DNA from: Nemertoderma westbladi
Lineage: Eukaryota > Xenacoelomorpha > Nemertodermatida > Nemertodermatidae
Length of the DNA: 64,000 nt
Assembly (NCBI GenBank): GCA_032718475.1
Contig: JAUCBJ010007900.1
Span: 62,001 to 126,000 of the forward strand
Reading direction: 5' to 3'
Position 1 is the first letter of the stretch. Each line of letters begins with the position of its first letter. Below, one piece after another: positions 11,364 to 21,747 of the stretch. The position numbers and the translations under genes were made by a program. The notes beneath the pieces were generated by a model. It was not told the DNA's origin. It did no database searches and saw only the letters and a program-made list of their open reading frames with translations.

Positions 11364-11611
11364 TACTCAAAAGTCACAAAAGATACTTCGATCACTACAG
11401 TACTCCTGCAATCTGCAAAACCAATCTACTGGGATCGAAGTCCCATCTGCATCTTAAATCCCCCGCGTTCTAAATCTTCCGGGATCTCCTGGATCCATTC
11501 CAAAATTATCTCAACAACTACAACCCTATACTGTAGATCAATAATTAAGATGGTGTTGAAATACATTCTCAAGCTGGATGCGGAAGCCGTGAATCACCAG
11601 CGAAAATGTGT
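11364..11611. other. Spacer between satellite and TIR-element copy
   Basis: No gene or repeat is recognised. Confidence 0.4.
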
Positions 11612-12110
11612 GGGGGGGGGGGGGGGGGGGGGACTTGACACAAATTCAATCTCAGCGGAATAATATCTCGCTTCAATGTTAAATTGTCAATTAATGGAAA
11701 GGAGCAGGTTGTAGTGGTACGTTATTCAGTTATTCACAACAAAACTGAGAAATTTGGATTATACTGGAACTGTCAATTAAACAAAATTGCACTTTTTAAA
11801 TAATTGTGCACTAATTACTGTAAAGTAGATTAGACTGTACCAATATTCATAGGCCTACTGTATACTAGGCCCCTACTATTCCTGTAGTTATATACAGTAC
11901 ATATTAGGTCAGCCTACCAGTTAAATGTTTTATCTTATCATTGAACATCTTCCACTAATTATTATTATATGATAGTTTAATATACAGTACTGTATGTTGC
12001 GGATAGTTCAACTTGGAAGATTAGGTTTTCTTCAAAAACAATAAACGAACGTCAATAGAACAGGCTATTTGGGGGATTAATCAGCTGTTATTTGCGTCGC
12101 TTTATCCCTG
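11612..12110 (+). repeat. Copy of the ACGCAAAT TIR element, split by ~280 bp of other sequence
   Basis: The left half (11612 to about 11745) starts with a 21-base G run, then 'acttgacacaaattcaatc', 'ttaaattgtcaattaatgg', 'aaaggagcaggttgtagtgg' and 'tacgttatt'. The right half resumes at about 12030 with 'aaaacaataaacgaacgtca', 'atagaacaggct', 'aatcagctgttatttgcgtc' and 'gctttatccctg'. In other copies these blocks are contiguous, so 11746-12029 looks like an insertion. It has no recognised identity. Confidence 0.65.
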
Positions 12111-14553
12111 GATATGGATGCATTTTGATTGCGTCGAAAAGACCTGCCCTCCATATCAGCACATGGGTAGGATTTCGGTCGAGACCTACTGTACAGTAGA
12201 GCATGGTTTGCATTCAATCAACTGTTCATTATCTGGAGATCATCCCATTTTAGTAGCCTATTCTTTAAATGTAGGCCCTACGAATTTTCCGTGCATTAGT
12301 GGAGCGCCTGATATCACTGTACTGTATACTACTGTATATGACATAATCTCACGCAGGATACACATTATGCTACAGTACAGTATGTCTGTATGGTACCGGT
12401 ACTGTATGCCATATCCCTGTGCAAACAACCATAGGCTACTGTACTTGGTCCGGGGAAATCCTACCATTTGACCATGGGGAGAGTTCCAGTTCATTACACA
12501 ATTGAGGAACAAAAGGCGACTGTCCGCATCTGTCCCTAAATCAACCCGCCTCAATGATTATAACATCAATATATCTACAGTACAACATATCACTAAAAAT
12601 TAATGAAGTTGGTATGCGCGCTGAAGATACTAAGAAAATTACGGCGGGTAATTCGCTGTAAAGCACCAATTATTGTTCGCACGTATTCTAAGGTAAACCG
12701 ACGTCATGTGCGTACATTTGCCCCAGTCCAGAGACATTTGCATGTAGGAGATACAGTAGGAGGCATAATTGTTATTATCGTCATCAACCTTAATTTTATT
12801 ACCTTAATTTTATTTCGAAATTATAACATCATTTAATGTTGTGTCGGTGTCGTGTCCACGACTTTCTTCATATTGTTTTCTATTTTTTTTTTCACTTTTT
12901 AAATAGGCCTCCACATAATTATGGAACCTTATATTTATCTCATACTGTTGCTGAGTAACAACAATATGCAATACCTATTTAATATTACAGTACTGCTATT
13001 CATACATAAATGTTCCAGATTATGGTGCATATTAAATACAATAAAATAGTCTTGCGCAGATGCAAAACCAGTTTACTTTCAAACGCCCATATCTCAGCAA
13101 TGTGGAGTGTGGGTTGGCGGTACCTGAATTATTACCACATGGTATATAATTATTAGTCTGGCGAGTCTTTATTTTATACTTAATTTATTTTTAATTCGAA
13201 AATAATTTACAATTTTGGCGCCAACCAGTGGCTAACTACCTGTACAGAATATGACAACGTTCTAACACTTAGTTCACATTGAGTTCGATAGAATCGATTC
13301 ACAACACAGATAGATATAATTATAATAGGCCTACTCTTTAGTTTAGCTCATAACACAGGTTTGCCCCATATTCCCTCTCCATCTGTAAACGACCACGTTG
13401 CTCTCGTCACGTGTTGCGCGAAGTGGTATCATCTTATTTGGCATTATAAATATAAATATTATTTTGTTGCAACCCTTTTGAGACCTCATTTCAGAGTTGT
13501 AGATATATTGTCGTCACCTAGACAATAACAACAATAGACAGGCCAAAAGTTCACTTAATCTTACTTCTCATAACAATGATTGTCTTGCACAAAGTACTTC
13601 ACTGAAATATGAAGCCATATGAACCGCCATGTATACCATACTTAAAATCTTGAAGTACGTAGCTTTAGAGTTGAATCAACGAGACTACAGTAGGATAGGA
13701 TGGGTTATGCCAAGAATATTTTGTATAGTTAATACAAACTTTAACAAGATCATTGACATACAATAACGTAATCGCCCAAATGTCCCGGGGTCTCTCACAA
13801 TCATGAATAGGTGATATAATCGCATCTATTGTATGATAAATTAGTCACGCTTAGGCAACATAATAGATGTATCTGCAATAATGTGCCAGTGAAATACAGC
13901 CCAACCCCCTACAAAATAGTTTTATTACATTTATTAGGTCGGTGTGGCTCCAACCTGACTGAATTTTTCTAGCAATCCTTTCAGATTGTTCGTTGACACG
14001 TTACTCTATTACAAGAATGTCGATTCTCCACAACTAATCAACGAATCGCTTGTTTTACATTGTTACAGGTAAGTTATAAAGTACCTCGAATTTTATATAC
14101 ATCCCTTAATTACGGTAATAAACATTTAACACTAAAGAGTTTACATAAGAATCTTTTTTCACATACAGAATGAGTAGTTGACTGTGAATATTCCATCTAC
14201 ACGTTATTGGTGCTTTTTTGTAATTTTGTTGGGCACTGACAGTTGATTCAGATAACATCTGCAAAATTCGGAGTCAACAGGGGTGGGGATTTCTTGTAGC
14301 AAAAGTCACCGCCACCAACGAACACAATCACTAACCAACCATAACAGGGCCACCCTGCGCCCTCCACAAACAACCCTTGTCGGTAGTGTGCGTCAGAAGC
14401 CATTATTATTAGCATCCGACACACCACGACATTTGGAAGTCGGCCCTCACCCTTCGGTGATGGCCTACAGTTCTGACTTTCCCCCCAGGGCAACCCCAAT
14501 CCGGTTTGTATGTTAAATATCCCAATGTCCGGTATACTAAGCTGAGACTGTGG
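12111..14553. other. Intergenic, no gene supported
   Basis: Several open frames of up to 117 codons occur (for example 12118-12471) but show no domain, codon-use or splice support, and they overlap on opposite strands. No RNA gene was recognised. Confidence 0.4.
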
Positions 14554-14725
14554 AGGGGGAACTTGACGCAATTCCCACCTAGGAGTGTAATATCTCGTCT
14601 TAATTTTAAATTATCAATTCAGGGAATGGAACCGGTTATAGTGGCATGTTATTAAACCAAAAACGTCAATAGAACAGGTTACAGTTTTATTTTTTTTAAG
14701 TAATCAGCAGTTATTTGTGTCTTAT
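14554..14725 (+). repeat. Copy of the ACGCAAAT TIR element
   Basis: It begins 'gagggggaacttgacgcaat' and continues with 'aatatctcgtctt', 'attatcaattcaggg', 'attaaaccaaaaacgtcaat', 'agaacaggttacagtttta' and 'aatcagcagttatttgtgtc'. Its G run is only five bases long, unlike the 21-24-base runs in the copies at 7.35 and 11.6 kb. Confidence 0.7.
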
Positions 14726-14814
14726 ATTATTACATAATTATAATTAAAATATACCTACACCTACTGTAATAATAAAAGTTGTCGCGTAGTTCATTAAAAG
14801 GCATCGATTTGGTC

Positions 14815-15230
14815 CATATGCTGGGCTCTTAACTGCAGATGATACCGAATCTCTGGATGGCACAATAATGCTACGCCGGGTTCACTGTGTCAAGTACAAT
14901 GAACACATCTCAAATCAGACTCTATACAACATAGGTAACGTGCGCCACTAGTCTCCCCTAGCTTGACACTTAACAGTACCGCCTCCGCTTTGCAGGACAT
15001 TGCTTTCGACCCGTCAGTGCATAATCTTGTGCTTTCTGCGGCCTCATCGAGTGAATACGCATGATGGACAGCCCATGACTTTCTTGACACACCTCTTAAA
15101 GGACACTGACATTGAAGATACGGATGATCTAGCAAATGTCATGGGTGATAGGGAGTTGTGGCGGCGCAATTTTGTCGACAAGCCGGCACAGCATTCTTAA
15201 TATATATGTAATAATGCAGTATGCCGATAA
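14815..15230 (+). mobile_element. 5'-truncated non-LTR retrotransposon tail (same family as LINE at 57-59 kb)
   Basis: It aligns base for base, with scattered changes and small gaps, to 58560-58985. Shared blocks include 'aatctctggatggcaca', 'atgctacgccgg', 'gtcaagtacaatg', 'aggacattgctttcg', 'gatctagcaaatgtcatggg' and 'ccggcacagcattctt'. Only the C-terminal reverse-transcriptase extension and 3' end are present, as is usual for aborted target-primed reverse transcription. It codes for no intact protein. Confidence 0.85.
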
Positions 15231-15502
15231 TATTACTTGTAGATTTAATCACATGTTGGTTTCATTTGGAATAATTCACCAATCCTGACTTCCCATATCA
15301 TTTCGTTACCTACATGTAAAGGAACAAACACTTTTTTTAATTTTTTATTTACGGGATATCATTGGGCTACCTATAACAAAGTCGATCATTGAGAAAAGCC
15401 CATTATATGTTTATTTCCATTTTTTGTCACGCTGCTTTTATCGTTCGTCAATAAGAATTGCAATAATAATTTCATTAATATAATCATTTTCGCATATTTA
15501 AT

Positions 15503-18500
15503 ATGAATATAATCTCCGCACGCAGTTTCGGGTGCACCGGTTTCAATGTGGTCGAGGAGACGGTTGATGAAGACGAGGAGATGGCGAAGAGAGCTCGTTG
15601 GAAGCAGTTGGAACGGGAACTTCGACACGAGAGTTTCTTCGATTCAGTTAAACGCGGCAATGCGCTAGAGGTTGCCATGCATATAGAAGAAGGAGAAAAT
15701 GTGAACATTGCGAAGGAGGTAGGTTTAGGTTGGGTGTACACATGCGTTTTATTCGGTAGCTGCTTTTATAACAGAGTCTTATACGCCTACTCATATTTTT
15801 CACGAATTTGCTTCCTACAGTACTGTTAGCAACTATTTAGTACTTTACCGTTTGTAAGATAATAATTTGTCTGAAAATAATGCGTAGCTGCTTGAATATA
15901 GGCCCATGACCTACTATAGAAGACTTAGATTGTGCTGCGAGATTTATGTAGTAGACTGAGATGTAGTATTACTAAAATTTCTTCCTAACATTAATCATAG
16001 ACTTCGTTTATTTTATTTCCAGAATGGCTTGACAGCGTTACACTACGCAGCAGGCGAGGGAAGAACCAAATTAGTGAAGGTTTTAATATCTTATGGTGCT
16101 AACCCGAACGCCGTCACTGTGGTAAGGAAATACATGTACTATACTCTCAGTAAACGTCAACTAATCCCTGTAGCTTCCAGTAACTGTCAACTAATATAGT
16201 AGCTTCCAGTAACTGTCAATTAATCTCTGTAGCTTTAACTGTCAACTAATCTATGTAGTTTCCAGTAACTGTCAACTAATCTCTGTAGCTTTAACTGTCA
16301 ACTAATCTATGTAGCTTCCAGTAACTGTCAACTAATCTCTGTAGCTTTAACTGTCAACTAATCTATGTAGTTTCCAGTAACTGTCAACTAATCTCTGTAG
16401 CTTTAACTGTTAACTAATATATGTAGCTTCCAGTAACTGTCAACTAATCTCTGTAGCTTTAACTGTCAACTAATCTATGTAGCTTCCAGTAACTCTCAAC
16501 TAATCTCTGTAGCTTTAACTGTCAACTAATCTATGTAGCTTCCAGTAACTCTCAACTAATCTATGTAGCTTCAAGTAACTGTCAACTAATCTCTGTAGCT
16601 TTAACTGTCAACTAATCTATGTAGCTTCCAGTAACTCTCAACTAATCTCTGTAGCTTTAACTGTCAACTAATCTATGCAGTTTCCAGTAACTGTCAACTA
16701 ATCTATGTAGCTTCCAGTAACTCTCAACTAATCTATGTAGCTTCCAGTAACTGTCAACTAATCTCTGTAGCTTTAACTGTCAACTAATCTATGTAGTTTC
16801 CAGTAACTGTCAACTAATCTATGTAGCTTCCAGTGACTCTCAACTAATCTATGTAGTTTCCAGTAACTGTCAACTAATCTATGTTTAAGAATGCTGTGCC
16901 GGCTTGTCAGCAAAATTGCACCGCCACAACTCCCTATCACCCATGACATTTGCTAGATCATCCGCATCTTTAAGGCCAGTGTCCTTTAAGATGCGTCTCA
17001 AGAAAGTCATGGGCTGTCCACCATGCTTATTCACTCCATGAGGCTGCCAAAGTACAAGATGGCTGGTCCTCACGGCGAAAGCAATGTCCTGCAAAGCGGA
17101 GGCGATTTTGTTCTAGTTTAACTGTCAACTAATCTCTGTAGCTTCCAGTAACTGTCAACTAATAAATATCTGTAGCTTCCAGTAACTGTCAACTAATCTC
17201 TGTAGCTTTATCTGTCAACTAATCTATGTAGCTTCCAGTAACTGTGAACTAATATCTGTAGCTTCAGTAACTGTCAATTAATCTCTGTAGCTTTAACTGT
17301 CAACTAATCTATGTACTTTCCAGTAACTGCCAACTAATCTCTGTAGCTTTATCTGTCAACTAATCTATGTAGCTTCCAGTATCTGTGAACTAATATCTGT
17401 AGCTTCAGTAACTGTCAATTAATCTCTGTAGCTTTAACTGTCAACTAATCTATGTACTTTCCAGTAACTGCCAACTAATCTCTGTAGCTTTATCTGTCAA
17501 CTAATCTATGTAGTTTCCAGTAACTGTCAACTAATCTCTGTAGCTTTAACTGTTAACTAATCTATGTAGCTTCCAGTAACTGTGAACTAATATCTGTAGC
17601 TTCCAGTAACTGTGAACTAATCTATGTAGCTTCCAGTAACTCTCAACTAATAAGTATCTGTAGCTTCAAGTAACTGTCAACTAATCTCTGTAGCTTTAAC
17701 TGTCAACTAATCTCTGTAGCTTTAACTGTCAACTAATCTATGTAGCTTCCAGTAACTGTGAACTAATATCTGTAGCTTCCAGTAACTGTGAACTAATCTA
17801 TGTAGCTTCCAGTAACTCTCAACTAATAAGTATCTGTAGCTTCAAGTAACTGTCAACTAATCTCTGTAGCTTTAACTGTCAACTAATCTCTGTAGTTTCC
17901 AGTAACTGTCAACTAATCTCTGTAGCTTTAACTGTCAACTAATCTATGTAGCTTCCAGCAACTGTGAACTAATATCTGTAGCTTCCAGTAACTGTGAACT
18001 AATCTATGTAGCTTCCAGTAACTCTCAACTAATAAGTATCTGTAGCTTCAAGTAACTGTCAACTAATCTCTGTAGCTTTCAACAGATATCTTGCTTTCCG
18101 TAACTGTCAACTAATATCTGTAGCTTCTAGTAACTGTGAACAAATCACTGTAACTTCAAGTAACAGTTGACTACATATCATATCTCTTATGCAGATATAT
18201 GTACTTTCACTTTCAGTATGTATGTCAATAGATGACAATTATTTTGATGATGATTATTTTTATATTTTATAGTCGGGAAGCTCTCCGCTTCATATAGCTG
18301 CAATTAACGGGAAACTAACTACAGTGCAATACCTAATCTCTAAAGGAAGCGGGGTCAACCTACAGACACTTCATGGGTTCACCCCACTGTACATGGCCAG
18401 CCAAGAAGGTCACGCCACTGTTTGCCATTTACTAATGGATAAGGGTGCTGATAAAGAAATAGCCACACCGGTTGGTATATCAAAGTCAGGGCAGTATTTC

Positions 18501-20559
18501 CAGAAATTTCTACTGGTGGGTCAATTTGAAAAAATGGCGCATTTAATAAAAAAAATATACAAGCCATTCATAGATAAAAAATTTTAAGGTATATTAATTA
18601 AACAACACCAACACAGTTACAATACAAAATACTATCGCGAATGTGAAGTCCGTTAACTACCTTTAAGTTACTTCTATTATTCCTATTTTGTTTCATTGGG
18701 ATACTTTAACATTACGAAGTTATCCTTACCGTAATTAGTTAGTTATATTATTGACTATCCTTGGTGGAATCTCTAAAAATAAATGTAAACACAGAAAAAT
18801 AAACATAAATACAATAATTAATCAATGACTTAGAGCAAACAACCAAAACAAACATAAATACAATAATTAAACAATGACGTAGAGCAAACAACCAAAACAA
18901 ACATAAATACAATAATTAAACAATGACGTAGAGCAAACAACCAAAACAAACATAAATACAATAATTAAACAATGACGTAGAGCAAACAACCAATACAAAC
19001 ATAAATACAATAATTAAACAATGACGTAGAGCAAACAACCAAAACAAACATAAATACAATAATTAAACAATGACGTAGAGCAAACAACCAATACAAACAT
19101 AAATACAATAATTAAACAATGACGTAGAGCAAACAACCAAAACAAACATAAATACAATAATTAAACATTGACGTAGAGCAAACAACCAAAACAAACATAA
19201 ATACAATAATTAAACATTGACGTAGAGCAAACAACCAATACAAACATAAATACAATAATTAAACAATGACGTAGAGCAAACAACCAAAACAAACATAAAT
19301 ACAATAATTAAACAATGACGTAGAGCAAACAACCAAAACAAACATAAATACAATAATTAAACAATGACGTAGAGCAAACAACCAATACAAACATAAATAC
19401 AATAATTAAACAATGACGTAGAGCAAACAACCAAAACAAACATAAATACAATAATTAAACAATGACGTAGAGCAAACAACCAAAACAAACATAAATACAA
19501 TAATTAAACAATGACGTAGAGCAAACAACCAATACAAACATAAATACAATAATTAAACAATGACGTAGAGCAAACAACCAAAACAAACATAAATACAATA
19601 ATTAAACAATGACGTAGAGCAAACAACCAAAACAAACATAAATACAATAATTAAACAATGACGTAGAGCAAACAACCAATACAAACATAAACGATATACA
19701 AAAAAAATACGAAGATAATATAGCGAATAAACTATAATACATTGACATAATATAATCACGATTTTTTGGTAGTAAGATTGGTAGTAAGCCATTCAAGGAG
19801 TTCATGCGTTAGTAGACGAGGACCTTTGCACGATTTCGCGCTTGTATTTAATATAATAGCACAAATAAGTAATATATGTATGTAGTATTAAAATAATTCG
19901 AATTAGTGTGACAACTGACAATAAACATTAAATACAATATGAAACATAAACTTCACGGTTCTATTTGGACAGGTTGAACGGCAAAAACGGTGGGATATTA
20001 CATAGATGACTACAAAACAGTTTAATTTAATTTGTAACACTATATCGCTGTATCTTTTATTAAAGAATTGAGCAACCAAAAAAGCACCAATTTAGAAATA
20101 AAATTACGTATTACATGGGTAAAAACGAGACATATATTTTCTCAATATTCTCTCGACCCATTATTAACCACGCTAGCGCATAGAATGCCTCGAGAATAGT
20201 GAAAAAAAGTTGTACTTTTTTCCCATGTAATAAATAACTTTTTTCAATGACAAAATTTATATATTGATTTATTCAACATTAATAATGATGCTAGTCTATT
20301 TATGTTCTAGGAGGGATGGAGACCATTGGATGTTGCTATGCAACAGTCACATCATGATGTTGCCACTGTGCTTTGTCAAGGAAACCAAAAGCAATTACGT
20401 CAATGCCTCAATGAGTTAGAAAGCAAGCAACTTGAGGAAGAGAGGCGATTGGCATTATCCAGTAGTGAGAATTTATTTCACCCACAACAAGTTGGTTTAA
20501 TATCGAATCGAATATTATTAGAAACTATTCTAAATAATATGAACTGGCTAATCAATTGA
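15503..20559 (+). CDS. Ankyrin-repeat protein, four visible exons
   Basis: Exons: 15503-15718, 16023-16121, 18273-18470 and 20311-20559. All junctions are phase 0, joining to 253 residues. Acceptors are tttccag, tttatag and gttctag; donors are GGTAGGT-like, GTAAGG and a weaker GTTGGT. Exons 2 and 3 are exactly 99 and 198 nt, that is one and two 33-residue repeats, the exon periodicity known from ankyrin genes. Successive repeats carry NGLTALHYAAGEGRTK, GSSPLHIAAINGKLT, HGFTPLYMASQEGHAT and EGWRPLDVAMQQSHHD. The N-terminal block FFDSVKRGNALEVAMHIEEG and these repeats recall repeats 1-5 of ankyrins 1-3. After the repeats comes a charged, probably helical tail (LNELESKQLEEERRLAL) that does not match ankyrin. 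The ATG follows an in-frame stop at 15476-15478. The last exon may instead be spliced at AGTA|GTGAGA (about 20465), in which case further exons lie downstream. Role: protein-binding scaffold, partner unknown. Confidence 0.75.
16144..18170. repeat. Intronic minisatellite, ~28/56-bp units
   Basis: The units alternate 'aactgtcaactaatctctg', 'tagctttaactgtcaactaa' and 'tctatgtagcttccagt', giving a dimer of about 56 bp with many variants. The array fills most of intron 2 of the ankyrin-repeat gene and is split at 16884-17116 by an inverted LINE tail. Confidence 0.93.
16884..17116 (-). mobile_element. 5'-truncated LINE tail inserted in the intronic minisatellite
   Basis: It is the reverse complement of the 3' end of the LINE at 57-59 kb: 'aagaatgctgtgccggctt', 'gcaccgccacaactccctat', 'cacccatgacatttgctaga'. 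It extends only to the 'aacaaaatcgcctccg' region, so it is about 230 bp long. Satellite units flank it on both sides, so the array was there before the insertion. It retains part of the C-terminal frame ending in DKPAQHS at the LINE stop codon. Confidence 0.9.
18795..19690. repeat. Intronic 49-bp satellite, ~18 copies, trimer (147-bp) order
   Basis: The unit contains 'acataaatacaataattaa', 'acaatgacgtagagcaaa' and 'caaccaaaacaa'. A marker variant ('ccaatacaaac' in place of 'ccaaaacaaac') recurs every third unit from about 19233 onward, giving a 147-bp higher-order period. The array lies in intron 3 of the ankyrin-repeat gene. Confidence 0.93.
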
Positions 20560-20625
20560 AAATATTAAGAAAAAAGGCAAATATACGGAGCCCCTAAAGG
20601 GACATGGGTTTCCCCTTTTTTTTTC

Positions 20626-21185
20626 CAAGTCCGGCCCAGTGATACTAAGTCCGGCCCGGAAATACTATCTCAGGCCCGGAGATACTAAGTCCGGCCCGGA
20701 GATACTATCTCAGGCCCGGAGATACTAAGTCCGGTCCGGAGATACTATCTCAGGCCCGGAGATACTAAGTCCGGCCCGGAGATACTATCTCAGGCCCGGA
20801 GATACTAAGTCCGGCCCGGAGATACTATCTCAGGCCCGGAGATACTAAGTCCGGTCCGGAGATACTATCTCAGGCCCGGAGATACTAAGTCCGGCCCGGA
20901 GATACTATCTCAGGCCCGGAGATACTAAGTCCGGTCCGGAGATACTATCTCAGGCCCTGAGATACTAAGTCCGGCCCGGAGATACTATCTCAGGCCCAGA
21001 GATACTACGTCCGGTCCGGAGATACTATCTCAGGCACGGAGATACTAAATCCGGCCTGGAGATACTACCTCAGGCCTGAAGATACTAAGTACGGCCCGGA
21101 GATACTATCTCTGGCCTGGAGATACTAAGTCCGGCCCGGAGATACTAATTCCGGCCCGGAGATACTATCTCAGGCCCGGAGATAA
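20626..21185. repeat. 40-bp GC-rich tandem array, ~14 copies
   Basis: Two related 20-bp halves alternate: GATACTAAGTCCGGCCCGGA and GATACTATCTCAGGCCCGGA. It lies just downstream of the last visible ankyrin exon. One inverted unit occurs at 21748-21792. Confidence 0.95.
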
Positions 21186-21747
21186 AATACAGAACAGGTT
21201 CATATACGTTATAGCGCTGACACAGCAATCAACAGAAACAAATTGCAGTCAATCAGCTAACTGGGTTAATTCCAGATCAATTGCTGTTTTACAAGTACAG
21301 ACATCTTGGCGGGAACATGGAAATTAAGTTTCACATTTCAATTTGTGAGATATTTAATATGGAGACACAAGAGTATTGTTAGCACAATACAAGGTAATTA
21401 CATGTCTGGAGGGAGGCATGACCCCGTGCCTATGAATAAAGTCTTTTATATCGGTCGGCTTTTATATGTATATATATATAAACGCCGACCTACCGACCAG
21501 CATTCACTTAATGATAATACCCTTCTACGGCTACAGAAATGAACTTCCAATAATAAGAACATTCCATATTATTTGGAGGCAATGGCTGAATAGCCGCGTA
21601 AATTTAAACTGCAACAGAGGTGTATGTAAACCGAAACAAATAGGCCACGGTCACTCACAAAGGCCTGGATGAGATGATATGAGTATGACACGCAGCTTTG
21701 AAGTATTGGTTACCCCATAAACTATAGTAACTGTATGAGATGGCAGA
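21186..21747. other. Unique spacer between inverted copies of the 40-bp repeat
   Basis: No gene is supported. It contains a perfect 7-bp inverted repeat (GGTCGGC at 21453-21459, GCCGACC at 21484-21490) that encloses a TATA-rich palindromic centre. Confidence 0.4.

Noticed and set aside
10108-11370. Long minus-strand reading frames of Cys-Val-Thr-Cys repeats
   Set aside because: They are products of an 18-bp stop-free satellite, open in more than one frame; no start context, splice or domain support.
12118-12554. Opposed frames of 117 and 98 codons
   Set aside because: They overlap on both strands and contain no domain, splice or compositional support.
14890-15200. Short reading frames on both strands near 15 kb
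   Set aside because: They fall in the truncated LINE tail; the plus-strand one is only the decayed C-terminal end of the LINE protein.
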